In this document: positions 9,801 through 19,010 of the stretch, piece after piece | Numbering within the stretch: the first letter of the stretch is position 1 | Layout: each line of letters begins with the position of its first letter | DNA from: Pseudarthrobacter sp. NS4 | GTDB taxonomy: Bacteria; Actinomycetota; Actinomycetes; Actinomycetales; Micrococcaceae | NCBI RefSeq assembly: GCF_024758005.1 | Contig: NZ_CP103288.1 | Span: 3,720,001-3,784,000 of the forward strand | Length of the DNA: 64,000 nt | Reading direction: 5' to 3' | Position numbers and translations under genes: made by a program | Notes under the pieces: model-generated | The model's input: the letters and a program-made list of their open reading frames with translations, nothing else | What the model was told of the DNA's origin: nothing | Database searches by the model: none

Positions 9801-10482
9801 GCGCGGTGAGCGCGGCGCCGATTTCGGATCCCATCAGCATGGTTCCGGTGGTTTCGACGGTCACTTCGACGAAGATGGGGAGCCGGATGCCGCGGGTGAC
9901 GATGGCCTGCTTGCAGCCGTTGACGGCGGCCTTGGTTTGCAGGAGGTCCTGGCTGGTTTCGATGAGGAAGGCGTCCGCTCCCCCGTCGATGAGGCCCTCG
10001 GCCTGCAGGGCGAAGGTCTGCTTGAGGTAGTCGTAGCTGGTGTGGCCGAGGCTGGGGAGCTTGGTGCCCGGGCCCATCGAGCCGAGGACCCAGCGCATCC
10101 GTCCGTCTGTTTTTTCTGCCGCCTCGGCACGTTCGCGGGCGATCTCGGCACCCTTGCGGGCGAGTTCTTCGATCCGGTCGTCGATGCCGTAGTCGGAGAG
10201 GTTTGACCAGTTGGCGCCGAAGGTGTTGGTTTCGACAGCGTCGATGCCCACGGCGAAGTACGCGTCGTGGATGTCCGCGAGGACATCCGGGCGGGTGTCG
10301 TTGAGGATCTCGTTGCAGCCTTCCAAGCCTAGGAAGTCGTCCTCGAGCGACAGCTCACGTCCCTGCAGCATGGTGCCCATGGCGCCGTCGGCAATGACGA
10401 CACGGTGGTTCACCGCGTCCAGCAGCTCCTGCGAGCGGGCAGGGCGGGGGACGGACTCAATATCAAGCGCAAAACGAGGCAT
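6841..10482 (-). CDS. metH: Cobalamin-dependent methionine synthase
   Basis: Methylates homocysteine using 5-methyltetrahydrofolate through enzyme-bound methylcobalamin. At 1213 residues it is full length (E. coli MetH is 1227). Domain order: homocysteine-binding barrel with zinc ligands ending in GGCCGTTPEH near residue 307; pterin-binding barrel from about 350 to 620; cobalamin domain with DVHDIGKN near residue 766 (the DxHxxG motif whose His ligates cobalt) and a following SGLLVKS; C-terminal AdoMet reactivation domain (about 890-1213) with the RYWLDRI and GYPACPD blocks. The ATG at 10482 follows a 430-bp leader. Its 3' end overlaps the ECF importer gene on the other strand. Expected to be intact. 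Confidence 0.97.
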   Translation of the reverse strand: MPRFALDIESVPRPARSQELLDAVNHRVVIADGAMGTMLQGRELSLEDDFLGLEGCNEILNDTRPDVLADIHDAYFAVGIDAVETNTFGANWSNLSDYGIDDRIEELARKGAEIARERAEAAEKTDGRMRWVLGSMGPGTKLPSLGHTSYDYLKQTFALQAEGLIDGGADAFLIETSQDLLQTKAAVNGCKQAIVTRGIRLPIFVEVTVETTGTMLMGSEIGAALTALEPLGVDAIGLNCATGPDEMSEHLRHLSKQSSVAIACMPNAGLPVLGANGAHYPLSPTELATAHEQFVREFGLGLVGGCCGTTPEHMAAVVERLAPFRTRKTNADSNGAARVPTEREAGVASLYQHVNFDQDASYLAIGERTNANGSKAFRQAMLEERWDDCVDIAREQIRVGAHLLDVCIDYVGRDGVADMKEIVSRFASASTLPLVMDSTEPAVLRAGLEHIGGRPVVNSVNYEDGDGPDSRFARIMPLVKEHGTAVIALTINEEGQARTTEGKVAIASRLVDALVGEWGMRVEDIIVDCLTFPVATGQEETRRDGIETIEAIRQITAKYPGINTTLGVSNVSFGLNPAARVVLNSVFLHEAVQAGLTSGIIDAAKIVPLASLPEEQRKVALDLVWDRREYDADGNTTYDPLAIMLDMFAGVDTAALKDQRAAELAALPTGARLERRIIDGEGKGLEADLDLARSEGMTPLGIINDHLLEGMKVVGERFGAGEMQLPFVLQSAEVMKNAVALLEPHMEKSDSSGKGTMVIATVRGDVHDIGKNLVDIILTNNGYKVVNIGIKQGIAEIMAAAEEHDADVIGMSGLLVKSTVVMKENLAELQSRGLAKKWPIILGGAALTRAYVEQDLAEQFDGTVRYAKDAFEGLALMDPLVRVARGESPDDVGLPPLKKRIHKGGAKFTVTEPEAMPGRSDVAADNPVPAPPFWGTRIVRGVSLHDYSAFLDERATFMGQWGLKPGRGEDGASYEELVEREGRPRLRYWLDRILGEGMLDASVAYGFFPVVSEGEQVVVLHHDTDPDGVLGTAGLLAPDGGSGGPIGTDRLRFDFPRQRRDRHLCLADFVKSRESGQIDVLPVQLVTAGSKIEEFTSKMFAANQYRDYYELNGLVMQLTEALAEFWHARIRKELGFGAEEPKDTAGYFKLEYRGARFSLGYPACPDMEDRRKVTELLKPERMGVVLSDELMLHPEQSTDAFVFHHPEAKYFKV

Positions 10483-10912
10483 CTAAACAGGTTACGGGCG
10501 GCACGCCGAAACATTGCTTCGTGTTTCTGTGTGCTACGACGGGGGTAGGTGCCTCTGCCTACAGCCGGCAGCGGTAATTTCTAAAGCAGGGCGACGACGG
10601 GCCAACCTTGGGCGGATGCGAGTACGGCGCCACTTAAGCTGTTGCTGTTGTCGCTAGGCAACCAGTCGCGACCAGAACGCCACAACGCACGACTCTGAGA
10701 TAGCTACTTCCAATCCCATAAAGGGGGGATGGCCTTACTAAGCCGCGGGACGCGAAGTCCCTGAGGTGAGTCCGTTCAGTCTCGTCCAGTCGCCTATGTA
10801 GTCCAAACTCACCCGGGCCACCTGCGTCATCGTCGCAGCTTCACTAGCAAGGTCAGAAACAGTAGCTTTGCGCCTCCACCGGTAACCGGACCGCTGCTGC
10901 CACAATGGGTAA
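10483..10912. other. 430-bp non-coding stretch upstream of metH and of the defence-like island
   Basis: No convincing coding frame. It must hold the metH promoter (minus) and the promoter of the 10913 gene (plus). Around 10650-10680 there is an imperfect palindrome built on gtcgc...gcgac. I looked for a B12-box or SAM riboswitch core on the minus strand upstream of metH and did not recognise one. The GC content visibly drops from about 10600 onward, marking the left edge of the island. Confidence 0.5.
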
Positions 10913-11794
10913 ATGGTTTCTCAAGACTTCTTTACCGACAGAATGAACGGTCCCGCCCCCAGGATCCACGACAATCTTCCCGAACCTACATCCCGGGGGC
11001 TTTATGAGCTGTTCAAATCGAAGGCAGATGGCCATTGGTTTGCTAACCATTTTCCGGAGCAATGCCAGGACGGCAAAGGTGTCGCTGGCACAAATTTCAG
11101 TGGGCTTTGGGGCAATGTACGTGCTTTAGTTCCGCAACTGGAGGAAGAGAAGTGGGGCGTATCTCCCATTCAGCCTGATGGTGCCGTATTCGACCTCATG
11201 GAATATGCGGCGAGCAAGCTCTCAAAGCCAGTCCAAGGTGTCTATCACAGCTACCTGGGGCACCATGAGCTCACTTTTGACCAAGCTGCCGGCCGGAAGG
11301 AGTTCCGGGAAGAGGTCAACCAGATCCTTCGGCGGGGAGGAACGATGTATGAGCTGAGTCCGAATTTGCAGATCGTCCGAATCGGCACGCCAGCGGTACA
11401 ACAGGTCATCGCGCAGATGACACCTGCGAGTGGCGATCCAGATTTGGACGACCTGCTTCTGCGCGCCAAGGCTCTCTATATTTCTCACAAACAGGGTGAT
11501 CGGGCTTTGGCCTTAGAGAAGCTGTGGGATGGCTTCGAACGCCTAAAGACAATAGATGTCCTAGGAAACAAAAAGCAGAGCGCCAACGCTCTGCTGGATC
11601 ACATTGCTAGCAGCGAATTCAAGGCCTTCACTAGCACCGAGATGAAAGCCCTAACCGATTTTGGCAACCAGTTCATGATTCGCCATCATGAAACCGACAA
11701 ACACCCAGTGCCAAAAGAAGCCCAGGACTACCTGTTCGCACGGATGGGGTCCCTGATTGTATTCCTACTAAAAGCCAGCAATCGCCTCGGCTGA
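10913..11794 (+). CDS. HEPN-like domain protein, candidate abortive-infection factor
   Basis: A 293-residue soluble protein that I do not recognise as a named family. The C-terminal 120 residues are all-helical and contain FMIRHHETDKH, with Arg257 followed by His264. An R-x(4-6)-H motif of this kind marks the active site of HEPN ribonucleases, and the surrounding helices resemble the C-terminal module of AbiJ-like abortive-infection proteins. The N-terminal half (1-150) has no motif I can name. Codon use is AT-richer than metH or the ABC genes. It stands 477 bp upstream of the sce7726 operon on the same strand and may belong to the same island. ATG at 10913 is the first good start. Alternative: an unrelated helical protein with a chance RxxxxxxH. 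Confidence 0.6.
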   Translation: MVSQDFFTDRMNGPAPRIHDNLPEPTSRGLYELFKSKADGHWFANHFPEQCQDGKGVAGTNFSGLWGNVRALVPQLEEEKWGVSPIQPDGAVFDLMEYAASKLSKPVQGVYHSYLGHHELTFDQAAGRKEFREEVNQILRRGGTMYELSPNLQIVRIGTPAVQQVIAQMTPASGDPDLDDLLLRAKALYISHKQGDRALALEKLWDGFERLKTIDVLGNKKQSANALLDHIASSEFKAFTSTEMKALTDFGNQFMIRHHETDKHPVPKEAQDYLFARMGSLIVFLLKASNRLG

Positions 11795-12271
11795 CGTGCT
11801 GCTGGGCGGGGCACCTTCGACGCCCTATCGTAGGGAGCCCTGGGGATGCAACCACTCCAGGCCTATGAGGTGCTGAGAACTATTAGCTGTACCGTCCAAC
11901 ACGTATCGGACAGACCAACGCCGCAAAACCGTTAGTCCCGACCAACAGGCACTCCAACTTGCCGCTTCCGTTTACCGCCACTCTGATTGCCGTCCGTCCG
12001 GTGAGGGCAGATGTCGGCATATGACAGCAGAGACTTCTCTATCTCGCCCTTGACCGGCCCCGCGGCCTCCAGTGTTTTGCCCGGAAATGGAGTGTCAATC
12101 GGGAGGATTGTTCTTAACCGCTGCGGAGAGTGCGTCCTAGGCAGACAACTCCACACGCTTGTCAGACCTCAGATGGACTATGGCGTTCAACCACCGTCGC
12201 CGTCTGGCGAGGAGCGATTGAGAACCCGCTCATGCCTAGACTGTATGCATGAACCAGACTGAGGAGGAGAC
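11795..12271. other. 477-bp non-coding stretch inside the island
   Basis: Short open frames exist on both strands (for example 12011-12262 plus) but none shows actinobacterial codon bias or a family motif. The segment 12261-12268 (gaggagga) is a strong ribosome-binding site for the GTG start at 12272. A weak promoter-like pair (ttgaga at about 12217, tgtatg at about 12241) lies just upstream. The long leader could carry regulation of the operon, but I see no riboswitch or array. Confidence 0.4.
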
Positions 12272-13144
12272 GTGACCGCCGCAGTCAATCCACTCGTCGG
12301 GAGAAGAGCGGTACCCATATTCTCCTCTTCAACACTGCGGCAGGTCATGAACGGAGAAGTCCCTAGACAAGCAGAGGGGCTTCTCCTCTCCATGGCGAGA
12401 GAGCGGATAATACCCTCTGGAATTACGCGCCACGAAGCCCTAGAAATTCTGGATGGCGTTCTTCGCAAGACTTATCGAAACGAACACGTCTACAAGTCCA
12501 CTATTGTCAACAAAATCCTACTGGGCCGCCACACGTTGCGTACAGCCACCTTGGTAAATGAATTTTCCGTTGGAAATTCTTGCGTCGACACAGTGATCAT
12601 AAATGGCGAAGCCACCGCATATGAGATTAAGACCGAACTGGATTCCAGCGCAAAGCTGACCAAACAAATTTCTGACTATCGGAAGGTTTTCCGGAAGATC
12701 AACGTTGTTGTCCATGAGTCGATGGTCGATAACTACTCTGAACTTGTAGCAGGGACAGATGTCGGCTTGTTGGCACTAACCTCCAAGCATCGTCTTTCGG
12801 TCAAGAAAGTCGCAAAGTCCAATACTTCGAGCTTGGACGTGACCACGATGATGAAGGCGCTCCGCAAGAAGGAGTACACCGAGGTCTTGATTCGCCACTT
12901 CGGCAGATCGCCATCAGTCCCCAGTACACAGCATTTCTCGCAGTGCCTGGATATGGCACTATCAATCGACCCGGTCATCTATCAGCGACACTTCGAGGAT
13001 GCGCTAAGGGCGAGAAAACCACGCGAACCGAGCCTCGCCTTGGACACTCCTTGTCACCCACTGAGGTATGTTTACTTGCAGTTGGACCCCGCCCGTTCAC
13101 ATTATGAGCGGATTGACCGATGGCTGAGAGGCACCGTTGACTGA
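12272..13144 (+). CDS. sce7726 family protein, PD-(D/E)xK nuclease-like
   Basis: A 290-residue protein of the sce7726 family, named after the Sorangium gene that neighbours sce7725. The middle of the protein has a restriction-nuclease-like core: Asp106 at the start of DTVIINGEATAYEIKTELD, then Glu118-x-Lys120 in YEIK, i.e. a D-x11-E-x-K pattern as in PD-(D/E)xK enzymes, followed by a helix with TKQISDYRKVF and a strand INVVVHE. I infer a nuclease or nuclease-derived nucleic-acid-binding role. GTG start with an excellent Shine-Dalgarno 4 nt upstream. The stop shares one base with the next start (TGATG), so translation is coupled. AT-rich codons (TTA, ATA, AAA) stand out from the surrounding genes. 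Confidence 0.8.
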   Translation: MTAAVNPLVGRRAVPIFSSSTLRQVMNGEVPRQAEGLLLSMARERIIPSGITRHEALEILDGVLRKTYRNEHVYKSTIVNKILLGRHTLRTATLVNEFSVGNSCVDTVIINGEATAYEIKTELDSSAKLTKQISDYRKVFRKINVVVHESMVDNYSELVAGTDVGLLALTSKHRLSVKKVAKSNTSSLDVTTMMKALRKKEYTEVLIRHFGRSPSVPSTQHFSQCLDMALSIDPVIYQRHFEDALRARKPREPSLALDTPCHPLRYVYLQLDPARSHYERIDRWLRGTVD

Positions 13145-14130
13145 TGTACTACCCATATTTGCGAGGGAAACAGTTTGAGCTTTTAGCGATCAAGGAGATG
13201 GCACAGGATGAAACACTTTCGGAGCTTGTTCACCCTGTAATTGAGCCGGTAAGGGATATCGACGGCGGAGGACTCGAACGGTGCATCTTAGAACTACATA
13301 AACGTGGGTTACCGTCCACGATAATCGTAAACCCGCAAGTTGGACATTTAGCTGGCGAGCCTGACTCTACTCGTGACATGGTGACTTTCCTTAACGACCG
13401 GCCCCACTTATTCGCCTATATAAACCTCGGCATCTTAGTAACGGCAGGTATGCCAATTGCTCAGATTCTTTCCGACCTTACCAGCCTTAGTGTCGCAAAC
13501 TCGTCTGTCTCTCTTTTGCACCGGGACTTCCCGGATGACGCGTCTGATTTATTTAAGATCTTTGATAAACATACCGTGGCCGCACAATTTGTTGATTCAC
13601 AAGATGCGACGCGTCGCTACCGGACCCTGGCGGACTATGCAGAATACCGAAGTGATTGGGGCGCTGTCCCCTTAGTCAAGTGGCAGGATCATTTCCCCAA
13701 ACAAATGCGGAATATTGACTACGTAGATCTGCCCGAGCAGCTCTTTTCTGATGACCATCTCTATTTTGAAGAAGATGGTTTTGTGGGAATTTCCGACTTT
13801 CAAACTATCGGGGACGGCTATCAGGACGGCGGTCGGCTCCCGCGGGCGGTGGTGCTTCATCTGACTTATCAGAGGGAATCCTCGGGCCCACTTTACATAA
13901 GACACTTCGCTTCAGACTCAAACCTCGACGCTGCCGATACGGCAGGTAAGTTCTCCGAAGCGGTGGCAAAGCTTGTCAGATTCGCAGACGATCGCGAACT
14001 TCAAAATCCTGCCGTCGAGAAGTTTCGTTTCTATGAGTCCACCGGTGGTTTCCCCGGGCTCGGTACTCTCAAGAAGGTCTCCATACAAAATCACATTTAT
14101 GTGATGCAGAAGGCGCTGGAACAAAAATGA
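13144..14130 (+). CDS. sce7725 / beta family protein
   Basis: A 328-residue protein that begins MYYPYLRGKQFELLAIKEMA, the hallmark opening of the sce7725 family (beta protein family of phage origin). The family normally travels with sce7726; the biochemical role is unknown. Visible blocks include LVHPVIEPV near residue 32 and a barrel-like alternation of short strands and helices, compatible with a TIM-barrel-like fold, though I cannot assign active-site residues. It is coupled to both neighbours (1-bp overlap upstream, 4-bp ATGA overlap downstream), so the three products are probably made together and may form a complex. Confidence 0.8.
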   Translation: MYYPYLRGKQFELLAIKEMAQDETLSELVHPVIEPVRDIDGGGLERCILELHKRGLPSTIIVNPQVGHLAGEPDSTRDMVTFLNDRPHLFAYINLGILVTAGMPIAQILSDLTSLSVANSSVSLLHRDFPDDASDLFKIFDKHTVAAQFVDSQDATRRYRTLADYAEYRSDWGAVPLVKWQDHFPKQMRNIDYVDLPEQLFSDDHLYFEEDGFVGISDFQTIGDGYQDGGRLPRAVVLHLTYQRESSGPLYIRHFASDSNLDAADTAGKFSEAVAKLVRFADDRELQNPAVEKFRFYESTGGFPGLGTLKKVSIQNHIYVMQKALEQK

Positions 14131-15170
14131 AGGCTTGCCGTGCATGTTTCAACGGCGCAGGTCCCATAGATGTTGCGGCAAAACGTCCAAATCATGGTGT
14201 TTGTGATTTTTGTGCCCCAATTGCCTCTGACGGTATGGTTTGGGACATTTCCACTTGGGAGAACCAGTTCGCGAGCTTATTGGACAAGTATGAAGTTGCC
14301 CAATCCGGGCTGGGCCAACCCATTGAAGCCCTCGTCAAAAGTGACTGGGATATTTTTTCTTTCGACGAACTTCCTCGGATCCGGGCGTTCCTGCAATCTG
14401 CTTTCACTACTCCCCATCCCCTATTAGACGGCGCTGTCCTATCGCAGCGGCGGACGACGTCAGATCAAATCGACCACATCGACACATGGGACCGGTATGT
14501 TCGTCATCTGACTACAACCAACAGATTTTTCCCTCCCCGCGATCTCCCAGCTGAATCGCTAGATTTCTTAGGTGAGGTGATATTGAAGAACAGCCGAACC
14601 GTTGAGGTGGGCAAGCCCTATTTTCGCGGGCGCCCGACAGGCCGCTCTGTTCCTTTCGATATCAGCGAGATGGGCATGCCCCCGGCCCGTGTTGCTTCTG
14701 GAGGGCGCGGAAACCCAATCGGAATACCACACCTCTACGTGGCTTCTGATCCAGAAACGTGTGCGGCGGAATGCCGAGTCGGTCTAAATGGTTTCGTGTC
14801 TATTGCAACTTTCAGAGTAACCTCAGAGTTGAACGTACTGGATCTGGCGGTAGTCGATTCCATCAATCCGTTCACGACAGAGGGTGATGTCTCTAACTAT
14901 CTTCAAGCCCGCTCATTCTTGAAAAGGCTGCGGGGTGAGATATCGATCCCGGCCAGAAGCGTTGACGTGCAAATGGATTATATCGCTACTCAGTTTCTAT
15001 GCGAGTATGCAAAACACCTCGGGCTGCACGGGGTAATGTACCCAAGCACCCTGAATGAAAACGGCACAAATCTCGTTCTGTTCGGTACTGAAAGAGTAGC
15101 CGCAGACGAGAAGGTCGACCTGTACTTAATAGTCCGCGATGAATTCAGCCTAAGGCAAATCGAGATGTAG
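14127..15170 (+). CDS. Zinc-ribbon / HEPN-RES N-terminal / RES-domain protein
   Basis: A 347-residue last member of the operon. Residues 4-29 form a zinc ribbon (Cys4-x2-Cys7, Cys26-x2-Cys29), followed by a helical region that resembles the HEPN/RES N-terminal domain and, from about 160, a RES domain: YFRGRPTGR with the conserved Arg, HLYVASDPETCAAECR with the conserved Tyr and Glu, then the strand-rich remainder to about 345. RES domains of toxin-antitoxin systems bind or phosphorolyse NAD+, related in fold to ADP-ribosyltransferases. I infer an NAD+-targeting effector whose activity is gated by the sce7726/sce7725 proteins. No separate small antitoxin gene is present. AT-rich codon use as in the two genes before it. 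Confidence 0.8.
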   Translation: MKACRACFNGAGPIDVAAKRPNHGVCDFCAPIASDGMVWDISTWENQFASLLDKYEVAQSGLGQPIEALVKSDWDIFSFDELPRIRAFLQSAFTTPHPLLDGAVLSQRRTTSDQIDHIDTWDRYVRHLTTTNRFFPPRDLPAESLDFLGEVILKNSRTVEVGKPYFRGRPTGRSVPFDISEMGMPPARVASGGRGNPIGIPHLYVASDPETCAAECRVGLNGFVSIATFRVTSELNVLDLAVVDSINPFTTEGDVSNYLQARSFLKRLRGEISIPARSVDVQMDYIATQFLCEYAKHLGLHGVMYPSTLNENGTNLVLFGTERVAADEKVDLYLIVRDEFSLRQIEM

Positions 15171-15261
15171 CAGGACGGTCTGCGTCATCCACCACATTCT
15201 GGCAGGCAGATACTCCGAGGCATCATGCTGCGAGTCAACGCATGGTTCACTGGCCACATGG

Positions 15262-17280
15262 CTAAACCTCCGCCACCGGAGCCGCGAACTGGGCCTCGTA
15301 CAGCCGCGCGTAAGCCCCGCCCGCAGCCAGCAGCGAAGCATGCGTCCCCTGCTCCACGATCTGGCCGGCCTCCATCACCAGGATGAGGTCGGCGTCGCGG
15401 ATCGTGGACAGTCGGTGGGCGATAACAAATGAAGTCCGGTCCGACCGCAGGGCGCTCATCGCTTTCTGCACCAGCACCTCGGTCCGGGTGTCCACCGAAG
15501 AAGTCGCCTCGTCCAGGATCAGCACAGAAGGCCGGGCAAGGAACGCCCTCGCGATCGTCAGCAGCTGCTTCTCCCCCGCGGACACGTTCGCACCCTCGTC
15601 GTCCAGCACGGTGTCGTACCCGTCAGGCAACGACCGCACGAACCGGTCCACGTACGTAGCCCGCGCCGCCTCCAGGATCTCGTCCTCCGAAGCAGAAGGC
15701 CGGCCGTACGCAATGTTGTCCCGGATCGTCCCGCCGAACAGCCACGTATCCTGCAGCACCATCCCCAGCCGCGAGCGCAGCTCGCGCCGGGGCACCGAGG
15801 TAACGTCGACGCCGTCGAGCGTTATCCGCCCCTCATCCAGCTCATAAAACCGCATCATCAGGTTCACCAAGGTGGTCTTGCCCGCCCCTGTGGGCCCCAC
15901 AATAGCCACCGTCTGCCCCGGCTCCGCCACCAAAGACAGCCCAGAGATCAACGGCTTGTCCGGCGAGTAGGAGAACGTCACGTCCTCGAACACCAGCCGT
16001 CCCCGCCCGAACACCGGCCCGGCAGAAGGGGCAGGCTCCACCGATTCCTCGTCCTCGTCCAATAACGAGAACACCCGCTCCGCGGACGCCACCCCGGACT
16101 GCAGCACGTTGGCCATGGACCCCAGCTGCGCCAGCGGCATGGTGAACTGCCGCGAGTACTGGATGAACGCCTGCACGTCGCCCAGCTGCATCGCCCCGGA
16201 CGCCACCTGCAGCCCGCCCACCACCGCGATCCCCACGTACACCAGGTTCCCGATGAACGTCATGGCCGGCATGATCAGCCCGGAAATGAACTGCGCCCCG
16301 AAACTCGCCTGGTACAGCTCCGCGTTCTTCTGCCGGAACCGCTCCTCCACCTCGCGCTGCCGGCCGAACACCTTCACCAGCGCATGCCCGGTGTACGTCT
16401 CCTCGATCTGCCCGTTCAGCTCCCCCGTGTTCTTCCACTGCGCCACGAACAGCTTCTGCGAGCGCTTGGCGATCAGCGCCGTGATCCCCAGCGTCAGCGG
16501 AATGGTCACCAGCGCGATCAGTGCCAGCGTGGGCGAAAGGATGAACATCATCACCAGCACGCCCAGCACCGTCAGCACGGACGTGACCGCCTGGCTGATG
16601 GTCTGCTGCAGGCTTTGGGAGATGTTGTCCACGTCGTTGGTCACCCGGCTGAGCAGCTCGCCGCGCTGGATTGAGTCGAAATACCGCAGCGGCAGCCGGT
16701 GGATCTTCGCCTCGATCTCCCCGCGCAGCCCGAACACCGTCCGCTGCACCACCCCGTTCAGCACATACGCCTGCACCCACATAAACGCCGACGACAGGAC
16801 ATACAGCACCAGCGCCCACGTCAGCACGTTCCCCACCGCGGCGAAGTCGATCCCCTGCCCCGGCGTCAGCGCCATGGGCGTGAGCATGTCCGCCTGCTGG
16901 TTCTCCCCCGCCGCCCGCAGCTGCGCGATCACCTGCTCCTTGGTGGTCCCGGCCGGCAGGTCCCGGGCCACCACCCCGGCGAAGATCAGGTTGGTGCCCT
17001 CCCCCAGCAGACGCGGCCCGATCACCGAGAGCGCCACGCCGGCCACCGCCGTGACGAACACCAGCAGCAGCCACGCCCGTTCCGGCCGCAGCCTTCCCAG
17101 CAGGCGTTTGGCGGACGGCCAGAAGTTCATCGGCTTCTCCGCCGGGACGTTCATCCCTGCGAACGGTCCGCCCCTCCCCGGTCCGCCTGCCGGGCGGGGA
17201 ATGCGTACGACGTCGGCGCTTCCGGTTGTGGAGCCCGGTGCGGCTTTGGTGCCGGTTCCGGGAGTGGCTTCCGGGCTCAT
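15262..17280 (-). CDS. ABC exporter half-transporter, second subunit of a heterodimer
   Basis: A 672-residue membrane-fused ATPase. An acidic/Pro/Gly-rich N-terminus of about 50 residues precedes six membrane helices (about 65-360, with a long extracytoplasmic insert after helix 1) and the nucleotide-binding domain: Walker [12 protein letters not shown]-loop LQDTWLF, signature VSAGEKQ, Walker [12 protein letters not shown] with an intact catalytic Glu, and H-loop [10 protein letters not shown]. It overlaps the 3' end of the partner gene by 4 bp (ATGA), as in BmrC/BmrD- or TM287/288-type heterodimeric multidrug exporters. Substrate unknown; drug or lipid efflux is likely from the family. Confidence 0.92.
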   Translation of the reverse strand: MSPEATPGTGTKAAPGSTTGSADVVRIPRPAGGPGRGGPFAGMNVPAEKPMNFWPSAKRLLGRLRPERAWLLLVFVTAVAGVALSVIGPRLLGEGTNLIFAGVVARDLPAGTTKEQVIAQLRAAGENQQADMLTPMALTPGQGIDFAAVGNVLTWALVLYVLSSAFMWVQAYVLNGVVQRTVFGLRGEIEAKIHRLPLRYFDSIQRGELLSRVTNDVDNISQSLQQTISQAVTSVLTVLGVLVMMFILSPTLALIALVTIPLTLGITALIAKRSQKLFVAQWKNTGELNGQIEETYTGHALVKVFGRQREVEERFRQKNAELYQASFGAQFISGLIMPAMTFIGNLVYVGIAVVGGLQVASGAMQLGDVQAFIQYSRQFTMPLAQLGSMANVLQSGVASAERVFSLLDEDEESVEPAPSAGPVFGRGRLVFEDVTFSYSPDKPLISGLSLVAEPGQTVAIVGPTGAGKTTLVNLMMRFYELDEGRITLDGVDVTSVPRRELRSRLGMVLQDTWLFGGTIRDNIAYGRPSASEDEILEAARATYVDRFVRSLPDGYDTVLDDEGANVSAGEKQLLTIARAFLARPSVLILDEATSSVDTRTEVLVQKAMSALRSDRTSFVIAHRLSTIRDADLILVMEAGQIVEQGTHASLLAAGGAYARLYEAQFAAPVAEV

Positions 17281-19010
17281 ACCGTTTCCTCCGCCGCCAG
17301 CTGGGAGGAGACGATTTCGCGGTACGTCTCCGAGGTCTCCAGCAGCTCACTGTGCGTTCCGCGCCCCACGATCCTGCCGTCGTCGAGCACTAGAATTTGG
17401 TCAGCATCCACGATGCTGGAGACGCGTTGGGCGATGATCACCAGCGTGGCGCCGGCGGTGCTGCGCTTGAGGGCCTGGCGGAGGCGGGCGTCGGTGCCGG
17501 TGTCCAGCGAGGAGAACGAGTCGTCGAAGATGTACAGCTCGGGCCGCTTCACCAGGGCCCGGGCGATGGCCAGCCGCTGCCGCTGCCCACCGGAGACGTT
17601 GGTGCCGCCCTGGCTGATGGGCGCGTCCATGCCTTCCTCCATCCGCTCCACGAAGTCTCGGGCCTGGGCGATGCGGAGCGCTTCCCAGAGCTCCTCCTCA
17701 GTGGCGTCCGGCTTGCCGTAGAGCAGGTTGCTGCGCACGGTGCCGCTGAACAGGTAGGGCCGCTGCGGGACCAGGCCGATGTGCCCCCAGAGCAGGTCCG
17801 GGTGCAGCTCGCGCACGTCCACGCCGTCCATCCTTACTGCCCCGCTGGTGGCGTCGAACAGCCGGGGCATGAGGTTCACCAGGGTGGTCTTGCCGGACCC
17901 GGTGCTGCCGATCATTGCCGTCGTCTGCCCTGCCCTGGCGGTGAAGCTGATCCCGGAGAGGACGGGCTGGTCGGCACCCGGGTAGGCGAATCCGACGTCG
18001 CGCATTTCCAACTCGCCGCGGCGCACGTCGCTGCTCAGGGGGTTCTTTGGCGGCCGGACGCTCGACTCGGTCCGCAGCACCTCGCCGATCCGGTCCCCGG
18101 AGACGGCGGCGCGCGGGATCATCACGGCCATGAACGTGGCCATCATGACGGACATCAGGATCTGCAGCAGGTAGCTCAGGAACGCGATGAGCGTGCCCAC
18201 CTGCATGGAGCCGTCCTGGATGCGGAACGAGCCGAACCAGATCACGGCGACGCTGGAGACGTTCAGCACCAGCATCACCATCGGGAACGCGAGCGCCATC
18301 AGCCGGCCGGCGCGGAGGGCGGTGTCCGTGACGTCCTCGTTGGCACGGGCAAAGCGTTCGGTCTCGATGTCCTCCCGGACGAAGGCGCGGACCACGCGGA
18401 TGCCGGTGAGCTGTTCGCGGAGGACGCGGTTCACGGTGTCGATCCGCTTCTGCATCTTGCGGAACAGCGGCACCATCCGGACGGTGATCAGTCCAACGGC
18501 GATCAGCAGCACCGGGACGGCGACGGCGATCAGCCAGGACAGCTGCACGTCCTGCCGTACCGCCATGATCACCCCGCCGATGCTGAGCATGGGCGCGGTG
18601 ACCAGCATGGTGGCGGACATGAGGACCAGCTGCTGGACCTGCTGGACGTCGTTGGTGGACCTTGTGATGAGGCTTGATGCGCCGAACCTAGTGACTTCCT
18701 GCTCGGAGAACTCCCCCACCCTCGCGAAGATGGCTGCTCGAAGGTCCCGGCCCACGCCCATTGCCGCCTTCGCCGCGAAGTAGACCGCGATCACCGCGCA
18801 CACGATCTGCAGCAGGGTGATCGCCAGCATCACGGCGCCCAGGCTCAGGATGTAGCCGATGTTTCCCTTGGCCACGCCCTCGTCGATGATGTCCGCGTTC
18901 AGCGTGGGCAGGTATAGGGACGCGATGGACTGCGCCAGCTGGAACACCACGACGGCGGCCAGCAGCGGCCGGTGCGGCCGGAGGTATTCAACAAGCAGTT
19001 TCCAGAGCAA
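17277..19010 (-). CDS. ABC exporter half-transporter, first subunit with degenerate catalytic site
   Basis: A 577-residue partner of the downstream half-transporter. Six membrane helices (about 10-310) are followed by the ATPase: Walker [12 protein letters not shown]-loop VPQRPYLF, signature VSGGQRQR, and a Walker B ending FDDSFSSLD, where the catalytic Glu is replaced by Asp. The H-loop position reads IIAQRVSSI with Gln in place of His. Both changes are expected in the subunit that forms the degenerate site of an asymmetric heterodimer. I chose the TTG at 19010 because an AGGAG lies 6-7 nt before it; the frame stays open to a further TTG at 19037. Confidence 0.9.
   Translation of the reverse strand: MLWKLLVEYLRPHRPLLAAVVVFQLAQSIASLYLPTLNADIIDEGVAKGNIGYILSLGAVMLAITLLQIVCAVIAVYFAAKAAMGVGRDLRAAIFARVGEFSEQEVTRFGASSLITRSTNDVQQVQQLVLMSATMLVTAPMLSIGGVIMAVRQDVQLSWLIAVAVPVLLIAVGLITVRMVPLFRKMQKRIDTVNRVLREQLTGIRVVRAFVREDIETERFARANEDVTDTALRAGRLMALAFPMVMLVLNVSSVAVIWFGSFRIQDGSMQVGTLIAFLSYLLQILMSVMMATFMAVMIPRAAVSGDRIGEVLRTESSVRPPKNPLSSDVRRGELEMRDVGFAYPGADQPVLSGISFTARAGQTTAMIGSTGSGKTTLVNLMPRLFDATSGAVRMDGVDVRELHPDLLWGHIGLVPQRPYLFSGTVRSNLLYGKPDATEEELWEALRIAQARDFVERMEEGMDAPISQGGTNVSGGQRQRLAIARALVKRPELYIFDDSFSSLDTGTDARLRQALKRSTAGATLVIIAQRVSSIVDADQILVLDDGRIVGRGTHSELLETSETYREIVSSQLAAEETV

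Noticed and set aside
10483..10912. Cobalamin or SAM riboswitch upstream of metH or the ECF importer
   Set aside because: I looked for the B12-box and SAM-type cores and found no convincing match on either strand.
12011..12262. 83-codon plus-strand frame before the sce7726 gene
   Set aside because: No ribosome-binding site, no motif, and Cys-x6-Cys at the end looks accidental. Better read as leader.
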